Assembly (NCBI GenBank): GCA_018064385.1
Contig: JAGHVI010000147.1
Coordinates: 1 to 22,466, forward strand
DNA from: Candidatus Minthenecus merdequi
GTDB taxonomy: Bacteria; Bacteroidota; Bacteroidia; Bacteroidales; Paludibacteraceae
DNA: 22,466 nt
Reading direction: 5' to 3'
Shown: positions 15,153 to 22,367 of the stretch, one piece after another
Layout of the letters: the number at the start of each line of letters is the position of its first letter
How positions within the stretch are numbered: position 1 is the stretch's first letter
Program-made: the position numbers and the translations under genes
The notes under the pieces: model-generated
The model's database searches: none
Told to the model about the DNA's origin: nothing
Seen by the model: only the letters and a program-made list of their open reading frames with translations

Positions 15153-15635
15153 TTATTCTGTTCTCAACCTCTCGACGAGATTATAAAAGTTTTCGTCTGA
15201 AAACAAAACAAGAACGCTTTGTTCGTCATTGTTGATTACGCAGATTGCATACGACATTTGCATAACAGTTGGCACATAGACTAACACTTTGTTCCCATTT
15301 TGGTATATTTCAGTATAATTATTCAACATTTTGCGTGAATCCAAATCCTGTATTCTTTTGCGGATAAGCTGTGCGGTGGACTGGTCAGATGAGTAAATCA
15401 TATATAGTCGTTCTATGGTGTTCAGCATATTCTGCACCAAAGGGTCTGTCGTTGAAATGTTGAATTGAGCCAGCATCTCCTTGTTGCATTTCATTGATGT
15501 GAATGTTGCTTTGTCTTGAGAAAGTTGAGCCAAATCTGCAACCAATGTTGCCACAGCGCGATCCGCTTCGTTTTGCCCAATGACACTGCTGAACAATAGG
15601 CACGTCAGTACAACTGTGAGATAAATTTTTTTCAT
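15153..15635 (-). CDS. Exported protein of the sigma/anti-sigma operon, DUF4252-like
   Basis: A 160-residue protein with a signal peptide (MKKIYLTVVLTCLLFSSVIG, then QNEADRA). The mature part has FTSMKCNKEML near residues 45-55 and VLVYVPTVMQMSYAICVINNDEQSVLVLFS near 119-148. The general pattern and its location right after an ECF sigma factor and a membrane regulator resemble DUF4252 proteins of Bacteroidota, but the match is from memory and tentative. The start overlaps the anti-sigma stop by 4 bases (ATGA). It may sense or report an envelope condition to the membrane regulator, which is inference. A strong terminator follows. Confidence 0.65.
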   Translation of the reverse strand: MKKIYLTVVLTCLLFSSVIGQNEADRAVATLVADLAQLSQDKATFTSMKCNKEMLAQFNISTTDPLVQNMLNTIERLYMIYSSDQSTAQLIRKRIQDLDSRKMLNNYTEIYQNGNKVLVYVPTVMQMSYAICVINNDEQSVLVLFSDENFYNLVERLRTE

Positions 15636-16060
15636 ATTTCTTCTATGTTTTGATTTCCGTTTTCTGTTGTAGCAGTATCTAAATTGATGCTGTTGATGAT
15701 AAAGACAAGCTGTTGGCGTGTGGTATCTGACCTATGTAGTGCCTCGCTCATATTTCCCATAGCCATTTCAAAAATCTCTTGTTGTGTAGTTATCTGTCTC
15801 TTTTGCTCGGTGTAGATATAGTACCCCAAACTGAGAACGAGAGCCAGTGATGCTGCAACGGTAGAAATTCTCCATACCACTATTTTGTCTTTTTTTACAG
15901 GCTTCGTTTTTACAGGAATGTTGGCCAACCCAAGGTAGAGTTTCCGTTCTTCCTCAGGTATCTCTGAATGACCTGAAATCATTAGCATCTCAAGCTGTTC
16001 TTCTTCCGAGTCAGTGAGAGAGCCTGCATAATAGCCATCAAGTAAGTTTTTGATATTCAT
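15632..16060 (-). CDS. Single-pass membrane protein, probable anti-sigma factor
   Basis: A 142-residue protein with an acidic cytoplasmic N-terminus (MNIKNLLDGYYAGSLTDSEE, 1-20), one transmembrane helix at about 60-83 (IVVWRISTVAASLALVLSLGYYIY) and a periplasmic C-terminal tail with coiled-coil character. The opening LLDGYYAGSLTDSEEEQLE resembles the short N-terminal helices of zinc-free anti-sigma factors in Bacteroidota. It lies directly after the ECF sigma gene (49-base gap) and overlaps the next gene, so an anti-sigma role is a good inference. The 14 bases ATTAATAGAACCAC directly before the ATG are shared with the right ends of the repeat copies. Confidence 0.75.
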   Translation of the reverse strand: MNIKNLLDGYYAGSLTDSEEEQLEMLMISGHSEIPEEERKLYLGLANIPVKTKPVKKDKIVVWRISTVAASLALVLSLGYYIYTEQKRQITTQQEIFEMAMGNMSEALHRSDTTRQQLVFIINSINLDTATTENGNQNIEEI

Positions 16061-16109
16061 TGTGGTTCTATTAATAATGTTAGCAGTGAATGGTTTATAA
16101 TTGAACGCA

Positions 16110-16586
16110 TTAGAATTTTATATTCAATGTCGAAGCCAATTGTCTGCGTGCTCTTGATACGAGTTGCCGGACATTTGCTTCTGATTCGTTCATAATATTT
16201 GCAATTTCGGGGTAAGTCAGACCTCGTTCCTGCTTAAGTAGCAAAGCGTCTCGTTGTGTATCAGTTAATTTACACAGTGCTTTGTTTAATTCGAGTGCAA
16301 ATTCATTGTCTATTAGTCTTGTGTCTGCTGCAGCTGTCAGTGGGGCATATTTTTCGTTCAACTCGCTTTTTTCGGTTCTGTCACGCAGAAACTGTACAGC
16401 TTCGTTGTGAACCATTCGGGTTGAGTAAGCCTCAATGTCAAGGATGTTTATGCTTTTCCAAGATTCAAGCAGTTTGAGACAAACGTTTTGCACGGTATCT
16501 TCAGCATCGTTTTTGTCACGAAGAATCCTATAGGCTATGCCCACAAGTTTTGAGCGGTTTTTTCGATAGAATTCATCGTATTTCAT
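16110..16586 (-). CDS. ECF-type RNA polymerase sigma-70 factor
   Basis: A 158-residue sigma factor. Region 2 spans about residues 8-72 (ILRDKNDAEDTVQNVCLKLL, then the -10 recognition segment YSTRMVHNEAVQFLRDR). Region 4 spans about 100-152, with the helix-turn-helix LTYPEIANIMNESEANVRQLVSRARRQL. No region 1 or 3 is present, as expected for ECF factors. It is the first gene of a three-gene operon with a membrane regulator and an exported protein. I found no clear promoter in the 54-base gap behind the frdB terminator, so self-activation through an ECF-type promoter is possible. The target genes are unknown. Confidence 0.93.
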   Translation of the reverse strand: MKYDEFYRKNRSKLVGIAYRILRDKNDAEDTVQNVCLKLLESWKSINILDIEAYSTRMVHNEAVQFLRDRTEKSELNEKYAPLTAAADTRLIDNEFALELNKALCKLTDTQRDALLLKQERGLTYPEIANIMNESEANVRQLVSRARRQLASTLNIKF

Positions 16587-16644
16587 AAAATGGTGCTACT
16601 TTTTATATCTTTGACGGAAAAATTCATCGTTTGTGACAAAAAAA

Positions 16645-16666
16645 GCAGCTTTTTTCAGAAAGCTGC
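16645..16666 (-). terminator. Intrinsic terminator of the frdCAB operon
   Basis: GCAGCTTT (16645-16652) and AAAGCTGC (16659-16666) form an 8-bp stem with a 6-base loop. On the minus strand seven T follow directly, which fits termination after frdB (stop at 16711). On the plus strand CTTTTTT follows too, so it may work in both directions. Confidence 0.85.
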
Positions 16667-16710
16667 CTTTTTTATTCAGAGAATGAAACTAATTTCATTA
16701 TTGCAGTTTA

Positions 16711-17469
16711 TCAATCACCGAGTTTAGCGCAGATAAATTCGCGGTTCAGACGTGCGATATTGCTTAAAGATACACTCTTAGGGCACTCTGCAGCGCAGGC
16801 ACCTGTGTTGGTGCAGTTACCAAATCCGAGCTCGTCCATCTTGCCAAGCATAGCCTTAGCACGGCGTGCAGCCTCAATTTTACCTTGAGGGAGGAGAGCC
16901 AACTGGCTGACTTTGGCAGCAACGAAGAGCATAGCAGAACCATTTTTGCAAGCAGCAGCGCAAGCACCACAACCAATACAAGAAGCAGCGTCCATAGCCT
17001 CGTCAGCAGCAATTTTGCTGATAGGAATTGCGTTGGCATCTACACCGCAACCTGTGTTTACTGAGACGTAACCACCAGCCTGCATAATCTTGTCGTAAGC
17101 GCGACGGTCAACAACTAAATCCTTGATTACAGGGAAAGCATGAGAACGCCAAGGTTCGATTGTGATAGTGTCACCATCGTTGAAACGACGCATGTGCAAC
17201 TGGCAGGTTGTAACTGCTGTGTCAGGTCCGTGAGGATGACCATTGATGTAGAGTGAGCACATACCACAGATACCCTCGCGGCAGTCGTGGTCGAAAGCGA
17301 TAGGCTCTTTACGCTCTTTGTTTACCAACTGCTCGTTGAGCACGTCAAGCATCTCAAGGAAAGAGCTGCCTTGAGATATATTCTGCAATTTATAGGTTTC
17401 GAAAGCGCCTTTTGCCTTTGGACCAGCCTGACGCCAAACCTTTACAGTTATATTAATATTCTTATCCAT
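16711..17469 (-). CDS. frdB: Fumarate reductase / succinate dehydrogenase iron-sulfur subunit
   Basis: A 252-residue iron-sulfur subunit linking the flavin to the cytochrome. The [2Fe-2S] ligands are C63, C68, C71 and C89 (HDCREGICGMC). The second half carries CIGCGACAAAC (C164, C167, C170, C174) for [4Fe-4S], and C219, C225 and C229 for the [3Fe-4S] cluster, with CP beside C229. It is the last gene of the operon, 5 bases after frdA. In Bacteroidales the complex mainly runs as quinol:fumarate reductase in anaerobic respiration, giving succinate; the direction cannot be read from sequence, so sdhB is an equal name. Confidence 0.95.
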   Translation of the reverse strand: MDKNINITVKVWRQAGPKAKGAFETYKLQNISQGSSFLEMLDVLNEQLVNKERKEPIAFDHDCREGICGMCSLYINGHPHGPDTAVTTCQLHMRRFNDGDTITIEPWRSHAFPVIKDLVVDRRAYDKIMQAGGYVSVNTGCGVDANAIPISKIAADEAMDAASCIGCGACAAACKNGSAMLFVAAKVSQLALLPQGKIEAARRAKAMLGKMDELGFGNCTNTGACAAECPKSVSLSNIARLNREFICAKLGD

Positions 17470-17474
17470 GATAT

Positions 17475-19445
17475 TTATGCTTTATAGTTACGTGTCTGAC
17501 GTTTGATAAACTCATATTCGAGTGGCTCCTTGAGCATCTTAGGTTCAGCGTCTTCGCCTTGATACTCCCAGCAAGAAGCGAACGAGAATTTGTCGTCCTG
17601 ACGGAGAGCTTCACCCTCTTCTGTCTGATATTCCTCGCGGAAGTGACCACCGCAAGACTCCTCACGCATTAATGCATCGCGAGCCATAAGGTCACCAATT
17701 TCAAGGAAGTCCGCAAGACGGAGAGCCTTTTCGAGTTCTACGTTGAAGTCTGCCTTGTTGCCAGGAATGAATACCTCGCTCCAGAATACCTTCTTGAGGT
17801 CAGCGATAAGAGCGATACCTTTCTCAAGACCCTCTTTTGTACGACCCATACCAACGTATTCCCACATTATATTACCGAGCTCACGGTGGATTGAATCAAC
17901 AGAGCGTTTGCCTTGAATCTTCATCAGACGTTCAATCTTGTCTTGGATAGCCTTCTCTGCCTCGTCAAACTCAGGACGGTCAGTTGAGAAACGAGGAACC
18001 TGAATCTGGTCTGCCAAGTAATTTTGGATAGTGTATGGCAGTACGAAGTAACCGTCAGCCAAACCTTGCATCAAAGCAGAAGCACCGAGACGGTTAGCAC
18101 CATGATCTGAGAAGTTAGCCTCGCCGATAGCAAAGAGTCCGCGGATAGAAGTCTGCAACTCATAGTCAACCCAGATACCACCCATTGTGTAATGGATAGC
18201 AGGGAAAATCATCATTGGAGTTTCGTATGGATTGTCGTCAACAATCTTCTCGTACATCTGGAAGAGGTTGCCGTAACGTGCAGCAACTACATCCTTGCCA
18301 AGACGCTGGATAGCATATTTGAAGTCAAGATATACAGCCAAGCCAGTCTCGTTTACACCGAAACCTGCATCGCAACGCTCCTTTGCAGCACGAGATGCAA
18401 CGTCACGTGGCACAAGGTTACCGAATGCTGGGTAACGACGCTCCAAGTAGAAGTCGCGGTCCTCGTCAGGAATCTGAGTTGGTTTGAGTTTGCCTGCGCG
18501 GATAGCCTCGGCATCCTCTTTCTTCTTAGGAACCCAGATACGTCCGTCGTTACGCAGTGACTCAGACATAAGTGTCAATTTCGACTGGAACTCGCCATGC
18601 TTAGGAATACATGTTGGGTGAATCTGTGCATAGCAAGGGTTCGAGAACCAAGCACCTTTCTTATATACCTGCCATGCTGCAGAGCCGTTAGAAGCCATTG
18701 CGTTGGTCGAGAGGAAGAAGGTGTTGCCATAACCACCAGTACCGATTACAACAGCATGAGCCGAGAAACGCTCTATCTTGCCTGTTACAAGGTTGCGTGC
18801 GATGATACCGCGAGCACGACCGTCGATGATAACAAGGTCAAGCATCTCATAACGGGTGTATAGAGTTACTGTGCCTTTCTGTACCTGACGTGAGAGAGCA
18901 GAGTATGCACCGAGCAGCAACTGCTGACCAGTCTGACCTTTAGCATAGAATGTACGGCTTACCTGAGCACCACCGAAAGAACGGTTGTCAAGCAATCCAC
19001 CGTAATCGCGAGCGAAAGGAACACCCTGAGCAACGCATTGGTCGATGATTGAGTTGGAAACTTCGGCAAGACGATAGACATTCGCCTCGCGAGCACGATA
19101 GTCTCCACCCTTGATTGTATCATAGAAGAGACGATATACCGAGTCTCCATCGTTTTGATAGTTCTTGGCAGCATTTATACCACCTTGAGCAGCAATCGAG
19201 TGAGCACGACGAGGTGAATCTTGAATACAGAAATTCAGTACGTGGAAACCCATTTCTCCGAGTGATGCAGCTGCTGAAGCACCGGCAAGACCTGTACCAA
19301 CGATGATAACGTCCAGTTTACGTTTGTTGGCTGGGTTCACGAGTTTCTGATGAGCCTTATAATTAGTCCATTTTTCAGCCAATGGACCCTCAGGAACTTT
19401 TGCAACAACGTTGCCGTCCTTGAGTAATTCTTCTCTTTGTATCAT
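17475..19445 (-). CDS. frdA: Fumarate reductase / succinate dehydrogenase flavoprotein subunit
   Basis: The 656-residue catalytic subunit binds covalent FAD and reduces fumarate to succinate. The dinucleotide-binding motif GTGLAGASAA is at 50-59, and His82 in RRAHSIAAQGGINAA is the expected FAD attachment site. Further family motifs are QIHPTCI, PRDVASRAAK (the catalytic Arg region), HYTMGGIWVDY and GEANFSDHGANRLGASAL. The length, longer than the E. coli FrdA, and the pairing with one five-helix cytochrome b agree with the type B complexes of Bacteroides and Wolinella. It starts 27 bases after frdC and ends 5 bases before frdB. Confidence 0.96.
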   Translation of the reverse strand: MIQREELLKDGNVVAKVPEGPLAEKWTNYKAHQKLVNPANKRKLDVIIVGTGLAGASAAASLGEMGFHVLNFCIQDSPRRAHSIAAQGGINAAKNYQNDGDSVYRLFYDTIKGGDYRAREANVYRLAEVSNSIIDQCVAQGVPFARDYGGLLDNRSFGGAQVSRTFYAKGQTGQQLLLGAYSALSRQVQKGTVTLYTRYEMLDLVIIDGRARGIIARNLVTGKIERFSAHAVVIGTGGYGNTFFLSTNAMASNGSAAWQVYKKGAWFSNPCYAQIHPTCIPKHGEFQSKLTLMSESLRNDGRIWVPKKKEDAEAIRAGKLKPTQIPDEDRDFYLERRYPAFGNLVPRDVASRAAKERCDAGFGVNETGLAVYLDFKYAIQRLGKDVVAARYGNLFQMYEKIVDDNPYETPMMIFPAIHYTMGGIWVDYELQTSIRGLFAIGEANFSDHGANRLGASALMQGLADGYFVLPYTIQNYLADQIQVPRFSTDRPEFDEAEKAIQDKIERLMKIQGKRSVDSIHRELGNIMWEYVGMGRTKEGLEKGIALIADLKKVFWSEVFIPGNKADFNVELEKALRLADFLEIGDLMARDALMREESCGGHFREEYQTEEGEALRQDDKFSFASCWEYQGEDAEPKMLKEPLEYEFIKRQTRNYKA

Positions 19446-19472
19446 TGTGACAATATTTTTAGGGGTTAAGGA

Positions 19473-20153
19473 TTAAGCACAGCATGCGCAACTTGAACCA
19501 AAGAAATACAGGACAACGCAAGCGAACATAAGAATGATAATTGTAGAAGCAATGTTAGCGATACATTTCCAACGTTTCATCCAAATGTTGTTGTTCCAAC
19601 CAAAGGTGTGCATAGCAGACCAGATGCCGTGAGTAAGGTGGAACCAGAGTGCGGCAAGCCAAATGATGTAGGCAACTACAAAGTACCACTGTGAGAATGT
19701 GTACTCGATGAGTTCGGTACCACTCTCAGGGTAATAGCCGAGAATCTCTGGCAACTGCATTTTAGCCCAGAAGTTGAACAGGTGGAGGCCAAGACCGAGA
19801 ACTACGATGATACCAAGTACCAACATGTTCAGTGATGCCCACTCTACCTCTTTCTGACGACCGGGAATGGCATAACGCTCCTGTCCGCGCGCACGATAGT
19901 TCTGTGCGTTGAGGATAAAAGCATAGACAATGTGAACACAAACAAGAAAGCCGAGACCTACTGTTCCTACCAATGCATACCAATTAGCACCGAGGAATTC
20001 GCAGATGGCTTCGTAGCCTTCTGTGCCATTAATCGAGTCGAAAATGGCAACAATGTTCATTGAAGCATGGAAAAGAAGGAAGAGAACGAGACATGTTCCT
20101 GTCACGCTCATTACAACTTTTCTGCCGATTGAAGAGCTTGATAACCAAGACAT
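19473..20153 (-). CDS. frdC: Fumarate reductase / succinate dehydrogenase cytochrome b subunit
   Basis: A 226-residue membrane anchor with five hydrophobic helices (about residues 14-36, 60-82, 107-130, 154-177 and 199-218). Histidines in the helices (H29, H74, H124, H172, H175, H182) include the likely axial ligands for two b haems, as in type B quinol:fumarate reductases. It passes electrons between menaquinol and frdB. It is the first gene of the frdCAB operon. The C-terminus ends in a cysteine-rich tail, GSSCACCA, not part of the known haem site. An overlapping divergent promoter region with lptB lies upstream. Confidence 0.93.
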   Translation of the reverse strand: MSWLSSSSIGRKVVMSVTGTCLVLFLLFHASMNIVAIFDSINGTEGYEAICEFLGANWYALVGTVGLGFLVCVHIVYAFILNAQNYRARGQERYAIPGRQKEVEWASLNMLVLGIIVVLGLGLHLFNFWAKMQLPEILGYYPESGTELIEYTFSQWYFVVAYIIWLAALWFHLTHGIWSAMHTFGWNNNIWMKRWKCIANIASTIIILMFACVVLYFFGSSCACCA

Positions 20154-20211
20154 AATGATTAAATTTTTTGTAGTTATTATTATTAATTTTAATTAGTCGG
20201 AAAAAGCACTG

Positions 20212-20243
20212 CAAATTTACGACAATTTTCTTGATTTACCAAA
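20212..20243 (-). promoter_or_regulatory. Promoter of the frdCAB operon
   Basis: On the minus strand TTTG (20243-20240) and TAAATTTG (20219-20212) are separated by 20 bases, close to the Bacteroidota consensus. The -7 box lies about 58 bases before the frdC ATG. It overlaps the lptB promoter on the other strand. Confidence 0.78.
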
Positions 20244-20261
20244 TAATTTTGATTATCTTTG
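20231..20261 (+). promoter_or_regulatory. Promoter of lptB, overlapping the frd promoter
   Basis: TTG (20231-20233, preceded by C) and TATCTTTG (20254-20261) are separated by 20 bases. The -7 box lies 27 bases before the lptB ATG. The -33 region falls inside the spacer of the divergent frd promoter. Confidence 0.72.
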
Positions 20262-20288
20262 CAGAGAATTTTTATGACTTGAATTTTT

Positions 20289-21032
20289 ATGAAATTAAGG
20301 ACAGAACATTTGTTCAAAACATACGGCAAACGCACTGTGGTTAGCGATGTTTCGATTGATGTTGAACAGGGCGAGATAGTTGGTCTCCTTGGTCCTAACG
20401 GTGCAGGAAAAACAACGACTTTTTATATGACGACAGGGCTTGTAGTGCCAAATAGCGGCAAAATTTTCCTTGACGAAACCGAAATCACTAACTATCCAGT
20501 GTATAAACGTGCTCAGGCTGGCATTGGCTATCTGGCTCAGGAAGCATCTGTATTTCGTAAATTATCGGTAGAAGATAACATTCGTGCCGTGTTGGAGATG
20601 ACTAAATTTACAAAAGAGGAGCAGGAACAGAAATTAGAGTCACTTATCGCAGAGTTCCGTCTGAACAAGGTTCGTAAGAACATTGGTGATCGTCTTTCGG
20701 GTGGAGAGCGACGTCGCTGCGAAATAGCCCGTTGTTTGGCTATTGAACCTAATTTTATTATGCTTGACGAACCTTTTGCTGGAGTTGACCCTATTGCTGT
20801 GCAAGATATTCAAGACATTGTATGGCATTTGAAAGATAAGAATATTGGCATCTTGATTACGGACCACAACGTTGATGAGACCCTTTCGATAACTGACCGT
20901 GCTTATTTGCTGTTCGAGGGCAAAATTCTCTTCAAAGGTACACCTCAGGAACTTGCAGATAATCCTGTGGTTCGTGAAAAGTACCTTGGTCGTGACTTTG
21001 AGTTAAAGAAAAAAACGAAAGTTGAGATTTGA
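20289..21032 (+). CDS. lptB: LPS export ABC transporter ATP-binding protein LptB
   Basis: LptB is the cytoplasmic ATPase that, with LptFG, drives lipopolysaccharide extraction from the inner membrane toward LptC/A/D. The 247-residue protein has Walker A GPNGAGKTT (35-43), a Q-loop (Gln84 in YLAQEASVFRKLSVEDN, typical of LptB), signature LSGGE (136-140), Walker B FIMLDE (156-161), the D-loop AGVDP and the switch His193. The C-terminal AxNPxVREKYLG pattern (ADNPVVREKYLGRDF) also marks LptB. It stands alone in the window, divergent from frdC, with repeat copy B in the intergenic stretch behind it. Confidence 0.95.
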   Translation: MKLRTEHLFKTYGKRTVVSDVSIDVEQGEIVGLLGPNGAGKTTTFYMTTGLVVPNSGKIFLDETEITNYPVYKRAQAGIGYLAQEASVFRKLSVEDNIRAVLEMTKFTKEEQEQKLESLIAEFRLNKVRKNIGDRLSGGERRRCEIARCLAIEPNFIMLDEPFAGVDPIAVQDIQDIVWHLKDKNIGILITDHNVDETLSITDRAYLLFEGKILFKGTPQELADNPVVREKYLGRDFELKKKTKVEI

Positions 21033-21037
21033 CGATA

Positions 21038-21055
21038 CAAAAAATGACTTTTTTG
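21038..21055 (+). terminator. Weak AU stem-loop after lptB
   Basis: CAAAAAA (21038-21044) and TTTTTTG (21049-21055) form a 7-bp stem around TGAC, 6 bases past the lptB stop. It is mostly A-U but the T-run suits a weak terminator. Confidence 0.35.
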
Positions 21056-21086
21056 GCATCACTATGCAGTTTAGGGTGCTTATATT

Positions 21087-21302
21087 AAGGTGAGTTCTAT
21101 AAATTCATTTTGAGGGTTTTTGAAGTTTGTTTTGAGCAGATTGCTGTGCGAAGGAAGTCGCTTTAACAAAAGCAGCAAGATGCAAAATTACTGCAAACCG
21201 AAAGCATAGATAAACTTGTTTAGATATGCCGAGTGCAGCCGACCTTCTCTGATTATGAACCACCCTCTGATATAACATACAAACATAATTAATAGAACCA
21301 CC
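21087..21302. repeat. Short inverted-repeat element, copy B (fuller copy)
   Basis: The left end AAGGTGAGTTCTAT (21087-21100) equals copy A. About 35 bases on, TTTTGAAGTTTGTTTT leads into AGCAGATTGCTGTGCGAA, shared exactly with copy C (21133-21158 region against 22413-22437), with GAAG or AAAG after it. The right end TAATTAATAGAACCACC (21286-21302) is the inverse of the left-end type sequence and equals the right end of copy A. A partial extra end, GAACCACCC, lies at 21257-21265. At about 216 bp with no ORF it resembles a MITE or other non-coding repeat. It fills most of the gap between lptB and the GalE-like gene and ends 16 bases before the ATG. No target-site duplication is clear in the AT-rich flanks. 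Confidence 0.75.
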
Positions 21303-21318
21303 ATATAATTAATGTGAT

Positions 21319-22329
21319 ATGGGATTTGCAGAAAGACTGAAAAAAATGCTCAATATGAGCAATGACGATGGCAACCGTATAATAATAACCGGTGCATTGG
21401 GGTATATTGGTTCACATACGGCTGTTGAACTGATTGAGGCAGGATTCGAGGTATGCCTTGTTGATAACCTTTCGTGTACTAACATCGAAGTGTTGGAGGG
21501 AATTGAAAAAATAACCGATGTTAAACCTATCTATGAAAACATTGACTGCAAGGATTATGTGGCAATGGATAAGTTTATGAACAAGGTTGGCGGAATCAAG
21601 GCTGTAATTCATTGCGCCGCACTGAAAAACGAAGAGAACTCAGATAGCAATCCTTTGGCATACTACCGTAACAATATTGGTTCGCTTGTTACCTTATTGG
21701 AATTGTTGCCTGTCCACAAAATTAACTGTTTGGTTTGCAGCGTACCAATGGCAGCCAATCAAGATAGTGTATATCATTCGAGCCTTCTTATGTGCGAGCG
21801 TATTATAAATGACTCAATGAAAGTTAATCATGATTTGTACTGCACTATTGTACATCATGCTACTGCTATAGGTGCACATCCAACTTCGTTAGTCGGTTTC
21901 AACGGTGAAAGAGGAGATCTACAGATTGATATTTCTCGTGCAGCTGCAGGAAAATGCGAAAATGTGGCTGTGTATGAAAACCATATCCGTGAGTATATTG
22001 ACATTATGGACATAGCAAAAACTCATAGACATATTATCGAGAATATAGGCAGTCAAAAAGACAGAATGTTGAAACAGAACCTTGGCAGTGGTTGTTGCTT
22101 GAGCGATATCGAGTTTGTCAAGTTGTTTGAGCAAATCAACAATGTCAGGATATCTATGGATGTTCGAGTTCCTGAGAATAATTCGGAACAGCAGGTTGTT
22201 TCAAGCAATGGTGCGAACAGTGAAAAACTGAAAGAAGCAATTAAGAACATTTGGCGTTGGCAATTGCATCTTGGCGATATCGAATCAGACGGCAAACAGA
22301 AATCAGGACATTTGCTTGGCGGCAGTTAG
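21319..22329 (+). CDS. Degenerate GalE-like (UDP-glucose 4-epimerase) paralogue
   Basis: A 336-residue short-chain dehydrogenase of the extended type. The NAD motif GALGYIG (25-31) is intact, and HCAALKN (98-104), NPLAYYRNNIGSLVTLLELL (111-130), REYIDIMDIAKTH (224-236) and the terminal IWRWQ all align with GalE. The YxxxK catalytic pair is altered: Tyr152 is present in VYHSSLLMCE but the Lys position is Leu156. The HPSG.IGEDP segment that follows is also shortened (AIGAHPTSLVGFNGERGD). An N-terminal addition of about 18 residues (MGFAERLKKMLNMSNDDG) precedes the fold. The reading frame is open, so it is not a plain pseudogene. It is likely NAD-binding but not an active epimerase. It lies between repeat copies B and C. 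Confidence 0.78.
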   Translation: MGFAERLKKMLNMSNDDGNRIIITGALGYIGSHTAVELIEAGFEVCLVDNLSCTNIEVLEGIEKITDVKPIYENIDCKDYVAMDKFMNKVGGIKAVIHCAALKNEENSDSNPLAYYRNNIGSLVTLLELLPVHKINCLVCSVPMAANQDSVYHSSLLMCERIINDSMKVNHDLYCTIVHHATAIGAHPTSLVGFNGERGDLQIDISRAAAGKCENVAVYENHIREYIDIMDIAKTHRHIIENIGSQKDRMLKQNLGSGCCLSDIEFVKLFEQINNVRISMDVRVPENNSEQQVVSSNGANSEKLKEAIKNIWRWQLHLGDIESDGKQKSGHLLGGS

Positions 22330-22352
22330 TGTTTATGAAACATTTTTTTGTC

Positions 22353-22367
22353 ATTTGTAAAACAAAT
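22353..22367 (+). terminator. Weak stem-loop after the GalE-like gene
   Basis: ATTTGT (22353-22358) and ACAAAT (22362-22367) form a 6-bp stem around AAA, directly before repeat copy C. It is weak and AU-rich. Confidence 0.3.
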
